From Puniceibacterium sp. (GTDB lineage Bacteria; Pseudomonadota; Alphaproteobacteria; Rhodobacterales; Rhodobacteraceae): 36,606 nucleotides of DNA. The translations under genes and the position numbers were made by a program. This document shows positions 15,408 to 24,700 of this stretch, one piece after another. Below the pieces are notes generated by a model, which saw nothing but the letters and a program-made list of their open reading frames with translations, was not told where the DNA came from and did not search any database. The DNA lies in assembly GCA_024636635.1 (NCBI GenBank), contig JAGXGV010000057.1:1-36606 (forward strand), written 5' to 3'. The stretch's first letter is position 1. Each line of letters opens with the position of its first letter.

Positions 15408-15968
15408 TCAGTTTGTTGTCGTGGCGGTCTTGTCCTCGTCGCCACTGACGGTGCCCTTGGCACGGCGGGCGACGGTTTTGCCCTTTTCGAACTGCTCATC
15501 GTAGAAACGGCGCATTTTGTCAGCATTGAAATCCAACAATGTACCGCCCTCTTCGTAATGGTTGGCAATGGATTTTCCGACGGCATACGTGGACGCACCA
15601 GCGACTACTGGCAGGGAGACCATACCGATCATCCAGCCGATGCCCGGGATCAGCTTGGTCGCGCTAGCGGCCACGAAATAGCCCGCACTATAGCCAAATA
15701 CGCCTCCGGCAAGCGCATAGATCACCTTGCGGCCAAGGCTGTCCGAGAACGGTTTGTCATACTGTTCCGACAATTTCTGGATCATGCGCAGCTGGATTGC
15801 AATGACAGCTGCGATGTCGAACAAGGGAACCGGCACGATGCTGGCCGCGACGGAGGCGATCACATAATCCTTGATAAGATTGTCGGTTACGATGTCTTGT
15901 GTATATCCGCGAGGCACAAGCGCTTCAGCAGGATGCTCGGACGCGATATTTTCGGCTTTAGCAGTCAT
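15408..15968 (-). CDS. DUF697 family membrane protein
   Basis: A 186-residue protein resembling the DUF697 family (YcjF-like C-terminal domains, often next to or fused to GTPases), of unknown biochemical role. Residues about 35-70 form a hydrophobic helix pair (VIASVAASIVPVPLFDIAAV followed by QLRMIQKLSEQYDKPFS). Residues about 80-135 form a second (VIYALAGGVFGYSAGYFVAA, then LIPGIGWMIGMVSLPVVAG), followed by STYAVGKSIANHYEEGGTL, which is characteristic. The C-terminus is charged. The ATG at 15968 has GGAGA 7 nt upstream. It is the last gene of a minus-strand set that follows the PKS. A perfect 9-bp inverted repeat sits immediately before its ribosome binding site. Confidence 0.75.
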   Translation of the reverse strand: MTAKAENIASEHPAEALVPRGYTQDIVTDNLIKDYVIASVAASIVPVPLFDIAAVIAIQLRMIQKLSEQYDKPFSDSLGRKVIYALAGGVFGYSAGYFVAASATKLIPGIGWMIGMVSLPVVAGASTYAVGKSIANHYEEGGTLLDFNADKMRRFYDEQFEKGKTVARRAKGTVSGDEDKTATTTN

Positions 15969-15978
15969 GGAATTCTCC

Positions 15979-16004
15979 TAGTTTTGGCTTTGCCTCCAAA
16001 ACTA
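15979..16004. promoter_or_regulatory. 9-bp perfect inverted repeat upstream of the DUF697 gene
   Basis: TAGTTTTGG (15979-15987) is the exact reverse complement of CCAAAACTA (15996-16004), with 8 nt between. On the minus strand it ends right at the GGAGA of the DUF697 gene. It could be a repressor operator or a leader stem-loop. The rest of the gap to 16132 is AT-rich and carries only a weak dyad (CTAAAG/CTTTAG, 16040-16062). Confidence 0.55.
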
Positions 16005-16132
16005 TGACAGAATTGGAGAAATGCATGATATTTCTGACCCTAAAGGGTTTTCCAAACTTTAGCTTATCAACGGCCCCACGCAAAGACATTTCTGCAATAA
16101 ATTCAATCCAAATTCAACAAATCAGTCCAGTG

Positions 16133-16336
16133 TTACCTTTTGCTATCTCGGCGGCGCACCACACGCCCAGGCCGTGCGGAGGCAATCAGGACAATCACCC
16201 CAACGAGGGGGCTGAACAGAAAGGCGATCACAAAATTTCCTGCAAATCCGAACCGGGTGTCGCGCCCCAGCATGCCGATCATCCAGCTTGCAATGACCCA
16301 AATCAGTAAAATCCAAGGATTGAAAAACAGGATCAT
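16133..16336 (-). CDS. Small two-helix membrane protein, function unknown
   Basis: This 67-residue protein is mostly hydrophobic: helix one at about 3-22 (FFNPWILLIWVIASWMIGML), a short polar loop GRDTRFGF, helix two at about 33-52 (NFVIAFLFSPLVGVIVLIAS), and a basic tail ending RRRDSKR. The arrangement resembles small inner-membrane proteins with cytoplasmic positive tails. No family was recognised. It starts 38 bp after the stop of the substrate-binding-like gene on the same strand, so it is probably in that operon. Confidence 0.6.
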   Translation of the reverse strand: MILFFNPWILLIWVIASWMIGMLGRDTRFGFAGNFVIAFLFSPLVGVIVLIASARPGRVVRRRDSKR

Positions 16337-16374
16337 GGCGCGACTTTCATCAATTTGCGTGGCACCCGGTCAAC

Positions 16375-17703
16375 CTAGCGGCGCCCGACTCGGGGAACGA
16401 TATCATCGGAAAGAGGAATAGAAAAGGATTTCACTGTATGGAAATCACTGCCGTCGTGGCGCACGATGTACGCATTCGTGTCCACAATCGCGCCTTTGGT
16501 ATCGAACAGAAGGGGTCCTGTTACACCCACGAAAGGATCGTTGTACCGCGCGAGCTTGATCGTATCTGCAAGCTCGAGCCCGTTAACATTGCCCTTACGT
16601 GCCACGGCATCATACGCCAGCATGACGCTATCGTAGCCAAGGGCCGCTTCAACGTCCGGCGGCCGGTCGTAATTTACAGTGTAATCAGCAGCAAATTCCC
16701 TCGCATCGTCCGAGGCTGGTTCAGCATCGAAAAGCGATACTCCGACGACATCCACCATCGCATCTTTACCCGCTGCATCAACCATGGAATCGGAGTAGAT
16801 GTATTCCATTCCAAGAATTGGGGACTTCAGCCCCAGCGCGCGCGACTGCCGGATGAAGCGGGCCGTTTCCAGCGAATCTGATGTGACAACGAAAAACGCG
16901 TCGAAATCGGACGGCCCGAACCCTGAGTTATCCAAAATATACAACAATACTTGCCCGATTGAGCGTTTGTCGTCGCCCAAATGGCTGCGATAAACGATCT
17001 CGCCGCCTGAATGGGTAACCGCCTCTATGAAGAAATTAGTGCTTTCACGTGCGTATTCCGATTTATCCGACAGCAAGACGAACCGCTTCAGCCCGTTGAG
17101 GTGCGCATATTGCGCCAACATCTGCGCATTTGTTGCGTTGTTCGGTACCAGCGCGAATACGGTGTCGAGGTCATGGTTGGACAGCGATGTTTCTGTAGCG
17201 TGGGTCGACAAATACAACACTTCGTTGCGGTCATAGACGGCGCTGGCGGTTATTGCGGAATCCGATCCAGTGTGACCAATGACGGCCAGCAAATCCCTCT
17301 GCGCGACGATTTCCTCTGCCAAAGCGAGCGTTGCCTTGACCACCTGCTCAAGCGGCTTTCGCTCTGCGATAAAGGGATCGGCCTTCAGTTCCAGAACAAC
17401 GGGCCGACCCAGGATACCGCCGAGGTCGTCGTTGACCCGGGCGACGGCCATCTTCGCTCCGTTGACAAAGCTACTATCTTCGTCGTCGCTGTCGTGGACT
17501 GCAACGATACGGTACTGGGCATCCTGCGCGTCGGTTGACCAAGCCTGGGCGACCGAAATACTCCGGTCGGGATTACCGATTCCCATGACCGCCAAACCGG
17601 CGGCTGCAACCAGACACACCGCGGCGAACAGAACCGCTCCAAGACGCCACCGTGGCCGGGGGCGTAAAAAATGCGACGGGGCGGGCGCATGGTCACCCGT
17701 CAC
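16375..17703 (-). CDS. Membrane-anchored periplasmic-binding-like protein (ABC branched-chain type)
   Basis: A 442-residue protein with the type I periplasmic-binding fold of branched-chain amino acid receptors (Peripla_BP_6 type). After a cytoplasmic basic stretch there is one hydrophobic helix (residues 21-42) without an evident lipobox or clear cleavage site, so it is probably anchored. The fold starts around YRIVAVHDSDDEDSSFVNGA and AVARVNDDLGGILGRPVVLE, continues with LLAVIGHTGSDSAITASAVY, YLSTHATETSLSNHDLDTVF, and ends DTKGAIVDTNAYIVRHDGSD. No permease or ATPase gene is next to it, which suggests a sensing or scaffold role. A TTG at 17724 is possible, but the GTG at 17703, four bases after the SPFH gene stop with AGG 7 nt upstream, is preferred and implies translational coupling. 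Confidence 0.75.
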   Translation of the reverse strand: MTGDHAPAPSHFLRPRPRWRLGAVLFAAVCLVAAAGLAVMGIGNPDRSISVAQAWSTDAQDAQYRIVAVHDSDDEDSSFVNGAKMAVARVNDDLGGILGRPVVLELKADPFIAERKPLEQVVKATLALAEEIVAQRDLLAVIGHTGSDSAITASAVYDRNEVLYLSTHATETSLSNHDLDTVFALVPNNATNAQMLAQYAHLNGLKRFVLLSDKSEYARESTNFFIEAVTHSGGEIVYRSHLGDDKRSIGQVLLYILDNSGFGPSDFDAFFVVTSDSLETARFIRQSRALGLKSPILGMEYIYSDSMVDAAGKDAMVDVVGVSLFDAEPASDDAREFAADYTVNYDRPPDVEAALGYDSVMLAYDAVARKGNVNGLELADTIKLARYNDPFVGVTGPLLFDTKGAIVDTNAYIVRHDGSDFHTVKSFSIPLSDDIVPRVGRR

Positions 17704-17707
17704 AAAA

Positions 17708-18574
17708 TCACCTGTCGCTGCCAAGGATCAACGGCATCCCATCAGGGCCGCCACCAATAACCACAGTCTTGGAATTGGGTGACATGGCGAGATCACGCGT
17801 CGCCTGTATGCCCTGCCAACGCAACAAATCCGCCGTGAGGCTTTGTTTTATGATGTCCTGGTAGCTTTTTATTCCCTCGGCCTCGATCACCTTGCGCTCG
17901 GCCTCTTTGCGTTCAATTCCGATGCGGTAATCATAGGCCTTCTGCTCTTCCGATAGGGTCAGCTTTTTCTCGACCGCCTCGCGTACTGCAGGAGGGAGCT
18001 TGACACTTCGGACCAGCACATCATCGACGATAACATAGCGGTCTTCAGTATTGGTAAGGCTGCTCACGACAATCGATTCAAGGAACCCTCTGTCACTCGT
18101 ATAGACCTGTTCAGGCGTGTATTGCCCCACGGCACGACGCAGTACTGCCTCGGTTTCGGGGAACAGGATTTTGTTCAGATAATCGGGCCCCACCGCGACG
18201 TGCAACAAAGGCAACATGCGCAGATCGGGCCGATAGCGCACGGCGATTTCCAGATCAATCGGCAGGCCACCCATTGTCAGCATGGTGAAAGCGCGTTCGC
18301 GCGTTTCAAGGCGCACGCTGTAAACCGTCATCACGTTCCAGGGCCAGATGATATGGACACCCTCGCCATAGATTTGGTCCATCTCGGTGCCGTTGACCCA
18401 GCGGTAGAGAACGCCCGCTTCACCCGAATGAACGGTTATCACAATGCGGTTCCAAAACAACCCCAGCCCGACAGCCGCCGCAAGCAGAACAACCAAAAGG
18501 CACAGCCGCAACCGCCACGCGCGGGACTCTCTCGTCTCGACAAGATCATCTTCACAATCGCTGTCATAGGTCAT
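17708..18574 (-). CDS. SPFH/band-7 (prohibitin-like) membrane protein
   Basis: A 288-residue protein with one N-terminal transmembrane helix (about 22-41), an SPFH domain (about 45-215) and a charged helical C-terminus. The SPFH part is seen in VHSGEAGVLYRWVNGTEMD, YGEGVHIIWPWNVMTVYSVR, LETRERAFTMLTMGGLPIDL, IAVRYRPD and VLRRAVGQYTPEQVYTSDR. The following coiled region is RIGIERKEAERKVIEAEGIK, typical of prohibitin/HflC-like oligomers. SPFH proteins form large ring or cage assemblies on membranes and often restrain proteases. The ATG at 18574 gives a good N-terminus; a GTG at 18586 is an alternative. It lies 133 bp after the PKS stop on the same strand and is coupled to the next gene. Confidence 0.85.
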   Translation of the reverse strand: MTYDSDCEDDLVETRESRAWRLRLCLLVVLLAAAVGLGLFWNRIVITVHSGEAGVLYRWVNGTEMDQIYGEGVHIIWPWNVMTVYSVRLETRERAFTMLTMGGLPIDLEIAVRYRPDLRMLPLLHVAVGPDYLNKILFPETEAVLRRAVGQYTPEQVYTSDRGFLESIVVSSLTNTEDRYVIVDDVLVRSVKLPPAVREAVEKKLTLSEEQKAYDYRIGIERKEAERKVIEAEGIKSYQDIIKQSLTADLLRWQGIQATRDLAMSPNSKTVVIGGGPDGMPLILGSDR

Positions 18575-18707
18575 CCGGCAAAGCACCCTTTAATTCTCGC
18601 CGAAAGCCAGCGTATGGGCGCGCGATCATACGTCATATTTGTTACAAATCTCCCAAACGGTACGGAAAGATAGGCGCACAAGGGCCAATTATTTTGCGCA
18701 GTGTTCG

Positions 18708-21700
18708 TCATGTCGAACCGGTGCTGCGCAAAAGATCTAGGTCTGTGGTTTGTCGAACCATACCATGAATTGCGGGGCCCCATTTAGCAAGGCACGGCTT
18801 GCTCATTATCGAATAATGATCTGCCTCGACAAGATGCACCGATAGTGTCGGACCGGTCAGCGCACGCCACCCGGTTTCCGACAATTCGCCACCGTTTTGC
18901 GTGGCGCAAAACAAGGTGGCGGGAACGGCGCGCGACGTGAGTTCGTGGCGCGACAAGGCGTGTCTGTTGGTGGCAAAAACCCGGTAAAGCCGCCCGATCA
19001 TTGCGGCGTCCGCCCTTGGCAGAACGCCCGCCACGCGCGCTGATGCCAAGGCTGCGGCGACTGGATCCTCTCCTTCAGCCAAATCCACCTCCTCGCCAAA
19101 CAAGTCGCTCAGGAACAACCGGCCCAGTACTTGAGGCGCCGTATCGTCATCGTGCGCCACGCCACGATCCATCCGGACCAAAGCCGCAGGTGTATAGCTG
19201 TCGATCATCCCCAGAAAGGCGATGCTTTCACCCGCTTCGACACATTGACGGGCGATTTCATGGGCGATGATCCCACCGATCGACCAACCGATCAGGGTGT
19301 AGGGCCCGTGTGGTTGAACTTTGCGGATCTCGTTCAGATAGAGCCGCGCCATACCTTCAATCGAGGCTGGCCCGACCGCCTCGCCCGGTTCCAGCCCGCG
19401 TGCGCGGATACCAAATATCGCGCGCCCATCGTCCAGCGTTTCGGCCAAAGGCGAATAATGCGACAGTCCGCCGCCCACCGGATGCACAAGGAACACTGGT
19501 GGCAGCACAACATCGCCGTGCCGCAGTGGCACAATCAGGGATCCACCGTCAGCCGGGGCGTGCCCCCGGCTGCGCAATAGCGCCGCCTGCGCGGGGATAC
19601 ACGGCGCTTCGGCCAGATCGAACACCGAAAGGCGCTGGCCAAACCTGTCGGCGATGGCATCAATCAGGCGCACGGTCAGCAAACTGTGCCCCCCCGCCTC
19701 TTCAAATGTCTCGTCGGGATTCACGCTATCGCGGCCAAGAACCTCGGCCCAGAGCGCGGCAAGCCGGCGTTCGATCCCGTCCCCCCCTTTCCCATCCGCA
19801 GTGGGCGTTTCATGTCCCGTCTCACTGGATGTCTTGGGCTGGCTCAACGCGCGGCGATCGGACTTACCGCTCGCCGTTTTGGGCAGGGCGTGATGTTGTA
19901 TCCAATCCGAAGGCACCATATGGAGTGGCAGCCGCGCGGCCAGACCCTTGCGCAACGCACGAATATCGACTGCTTCGCCGCCGGTGCCTAGGTGGGCCAG
20001 GATCTGCGCATCTCCCGCGGGATTTGTTTTGACGACGACAACAGCTTCTCCGATGCCGCAAGCGATGATCGCCGCCTCGATTTCACCTGTCTCGATGCGG
20101 TGTCCGCGGATTTTCACCTGATCGTCGCTTCGACCATGAAAAAACACCTGCCCCCCCGTATCGAGGCCGAAAGAGGCCAGGTCGCCGGTGCGGTACAGGA
20201 CCACATCCCGCTTTCCAATCCGATGGGTGCGAAACCGGTCACGCGTCATTTCCGTGTGCCCGTGATATCCGAGGGCAAGGCGCGCGCCGCCAAGATACAG
20301 CTCGCCGATAATCCCGTCAGACACCGGATTGCCGAGCGGGTCCAGAATATGCACCTCGGTCCCAGCAAGCGGACGGCCAATCGGCACCGAACGCCCTTCG
20401 TCGCACCGCGTGACAGTGTGGATCAGTGCCGTTACCGTCGCCTCGGTCGGTCCATAGGCATTTATCAAGCGCAGATGTTCAGGTGCCATGCTGATGAAAG
20501 CAGCGGCCACCTCGGGCGACAAAACCTCGCCCCCGACGATCATCAGACGCAGCTGCAGCGCGCTGATTTCCGCGCCGTTTCGTTTCCAGCCGCGCAACAC
20601 CTCGTGCAGGTAGACCGGTGGCAGATCGGCGACCGAAACACAGTGATCGCGCAGAAAGGTCAAGAATACCTCGGCCGTGGGCAGTTCGGTTGGCCGCACG
20701 ATCAGACTGGCCCCAACGCTTAGCGGCGGCAATATCTGTTCGATTGACGTATCGACGGCCAGCGGGGCGAATTGCAGCACCCGATCAGCAGGCCCCAGCC
20801 CATAAGCATCAGCGACGGCAGCACAATGATGGGCAAGCGCGCCATGTCCGATCACCACGCCCTTGGGCGTGCCCGTCGATCCGGAAGTGTAGATGATATA
20901 GGCCGGATCGAGTGCAGACACATTCGCCCTTGGAAGCCGCGCAAACCGCGCCGCAAGGCCGGGCCGTTCACGCGCAATATCGATCATAGCACCGTCTTGG
21001 GGTTTGGCCGCGCCGATCCGCGTGGCCAGTTCACTGTGCGATACCACACAGCGCACTTTCGCATCACGCAGGATAAGCGATAGCCGTGTTTGCGGGCACT
21101 CAGGATCAAGCGGCACCCACACTGCTCCGACACTGAAGGTGGCCAGCATCGTCGCGACGGCATCCCCCCCGCGTGGCAACAACACACCGACACGATCGCC
21201 CTGTCTGACCCCATGCCGCTCAAGGATCCGCGCGATATGCTTTACCCGCAATTCCAGCGCGCGATAGGTCATCGTGATGTCATCATCGACCATCGCCACC
21301 GCACCGGGCGTCTTTTTCATCTGCGCAAAGATCGTGGTGTGGATAGGCGGGGCCGTTTCACCCCCCGTGACCGGGGCACAGGCAAGCGCACGCTCCAGCT
21401 CACGCTCACTCAGCAGCGGCATCCTGCCTACGGGGGTGTTGCCCGCGTCAAGGCCACTGTGCAGCGATTCTTGCAGGTGGGTAACAAAGCGTTCGACACC
21501 GCTCGCTTCGAACCGGTTGGCATCGAAAGCGGCAGAAATGTGCAGCCCGTCGGAGCCGTTCACCAGCTCAAGATCAATACCAGCCCCCCCTGCCTGGCGT
21601 ATATCGGCCATGTAGCGCAAATCGCCCCGCGCCATGATCGCCAGATCCGCCGGGTCGAAGCCAAAGTTGTGATACGCAAAGCTCACCCGCCACGGCGGCG

Positions 21701-24700
21701 CGCCTGCGCTGGTGCCTCCACGCGCGCGCGCGATTTCGGCAAAGGGGTAGTCGGCATTGGCAAGGCTCGTGTTCATTTCACCGTGGATCGACTTTGCCAG
21801 AGTGGTAAATGACATCTCGGGGAGGACAGTCAGGCGCGGGGTGATTGTATTGGCGCAATATCCTACCGTCCGGGCAAACCGGCGTGACGGGCGACGCAGG
21901 GTTGGCACCCCCACCACGATATCGGTTTCGCCGCTGTAGCGGTGCAACACGACCGCCAGCGCAGCAAGGGCCAGAGAGGCAGCACTGACCCCATAATCCT
22001 GCGCCGCGTCGACCAGCCGTGCGCCAAACTCTGTAGACAGGGTTCGCTTCGTCACGCGGTTGACAGGTAATGTATCGGCGCCCACGGTCCGCTCGAAGGG
22101 TAGGTGCAACGTCGGAGCGGATGGTTCGAGCCGCTCCAGCCAATGACGGCGCTGCGCTATTCCCCGTGGCGAAGTGATGAATTCAGCCTCCCACCCGGCA
22201 AATTCCGCGTAGTCAGCGCCCTCTGCCGGATCAGGCAGCGGGCCATCGGCGGCGAAATGATCGTAGGCCGCCCAGAAATCGGCGGTGATCACAGCCGAAG
22301 TTGTGCCATCGGTGGCGATGTGATGCACGACAATCAGAACAATGCTCTCATCAGGCTCCAACGGACCGCCGATCAGTTGCTCGATGCGCAGCACACCTTC
22401 GCCTAGATCAAAGGGTTCCGCGACACGTCGAGCGATAAATACGTCCTCGTCGATTTCCTTCGGGATCGCCATTCGACGCAGTTCGGACGCCTGTGCAAGC
22501 GGGGCCAAGTGTAGCCCATCTTTCCGATCGGTGACGCACGCACCAAGGATCGGGTGCAACGCGATCAGCCGCGCCATCGACAGCCCAAGCGCCTCATAAC
22601 TTAACCCTCGACCGCGAAACGCCAGCGGGACGTTATATTCCGGGCTATCGGGATAAAGCGCCTGATGCACCCACAGCCCTTCTTGTGCCGCGCTCAGCCG
22701 GTGGCTAACCGGGGGGGCCTGCCTTTTGGGCGGTTCCGCTGGTCCCTGCACCGACAGATACGCGGCGAGTGCATCGGGCGTCGGGTGGCGGTCGAGGTCA
22801 GCGGGGGTCAGGGTCAGACCGAAACTGCCCTCAATCTCGTGAATGAGACGGGTGCGCACCATGGAATCCGCGCCCAGATGCTCAAACCGCAGTGCTGTGT
22901 CGATCGCCTCGGCCTTCATTCCCAGCTCGGTCGCAAGAGTGTTCCGGATCACCCCAAGTGGCAACATTTCCACACCCGGCGACGCGGCCTCGCCCCCTGC
23001 GGACAACCAGTGGCGATCCCGCGCAAAGGGATAGCCGGGCAGGATGACCATTGCCCCCTCTGGTGCGACCGGATGTGTCGTGGATTGTTGCGGTGCGTCA
23101 TTCTCCAGCGCGGCAATCAAGTCGGGAACGTTTCGGGCGGTGAATTCGGCGCAACAGTCAAAGGTTTCGCGCCCATATTGCAGGGTGCGGGCCAACGCTT
23201 CGGGGCAGATATCGGCGTGTTTGCGCAAATAGGCGGCCAACGTGCGACGTGCGACATCCAGTCGTTCTGGCGTGCGCGCCGAGAGCGGATAGGCCCGCGC
23301 CTTCGCTTCAGCCAATGCGCCAACAGGTCCGGGCGCGGCTTCTTCAACGATCAGCGCGACGTTCGATCCGCCCGCTCCGAAGGATTGAATCAACGCACGA
23401 CGCGGCTGCTCGACCCCGTCGATCCGTCGTGTGGGCCAATTGGCCCCCTCAATCTGCGGTGCTAGCGGCAAGCCGTCGAAACGCCCTGCGTCGGCAGCCC
23501 GGGCAAAACCGTAGGCGGGAAAGAGGCGACGATCCTGCAATTGCAACAGCACCTTGGTCAATTGCGCCAACCCCGATGCCGCCTCGGCATGGCCGATGCT
23601 CGCCTTGACCGATCCGAAGGCAGGTGCGGCATGACCAGTGTCGGCGAACACCTGCGCCAGTGCCCGCAGCTCGATCGCATCGCCAAGCCGGGCACCGGTC
23701 GCCGCCGCCTCGACATATCCGATTTCTCCGGCTTGGATTCCGGCCGCGCCCAGTGTTTCGCCAAGAAGCTGCGCCTGCGCCTCGGCATCCGGCACGGCAA
23801 AGCCCGCCGAGTGGCCCGCGTGATTGGCGCGGCTGGCCCGGATCACGCCCAGCACCCTGTCGCCGTCGCGCTGCGCATCGCTTAGCGGTTTCAACAGGAC
23901 CGCGCCCACGCCTTCGGCTGGCAGATACCCATCACCATCCGGCGCGAAGGCACGGCTGTCCGGCCCGCTGCCCGCCAGACCACCACGGCTGAGCATTTCG
24001 AACTTGGCCGGGTGGATCGAGAGGTTTACGCCCCCCGCCACAGCCAGCCGAGATTCCCCGGACGCAAGGCTTTGACAGGCCTGATGCACCGCCTGAAGCC
24101 CGGCTGAACACATACTGTCTATGGCCAGGCTGGGCCCTTGGAGATCAAAGAAGTACGAGGCGCGGTTGGCGATGCTCGCATAAGATGACAGCGCCAGCAT
24201 GTTGCGCGTTTCCAGATCCGGGGCCAAACCGGGATATTGGTTATACATTGCGCCAACAAACAGGCCAACGCGGCGGTCATACCGCTGCGAAAGCGCCGCG
24301 CGGGTCAGTCCGGCGCGTTCGAACAAGTGCCAGACAACCTGCAGGAACAGCCGCTCCTGTGGGTCGGCCAGTTCTGCGGCGCGCGGTGAATATCCAAAGA
24401 ATTCCGCGTCGAACATGTCAATATCGCTAAGAAAGCCACCCCATTTGCAATGGCTTGCCCCAGGCTCACCCTTCTTGGCGGAATAGCGCGGGATAAGGGC
24501 CTGCCGCGCGGGCGGCAGTTCGGTGATGCAATCGCGCCCTTCGCGCAGGGCTTCGGCGAAATCTTCGATGGTTTCGGCGCCAGGGTAACGCCCCGCGACC
24601 GCAATGATTGCAACGTCGCCGGTGCGGGCCACTTCCGACACCGCGCGGGACCCGGTCCGAGGTGCCGGTTCGGGCGCATTGCGCCCCGCCAGTTCGTCGG

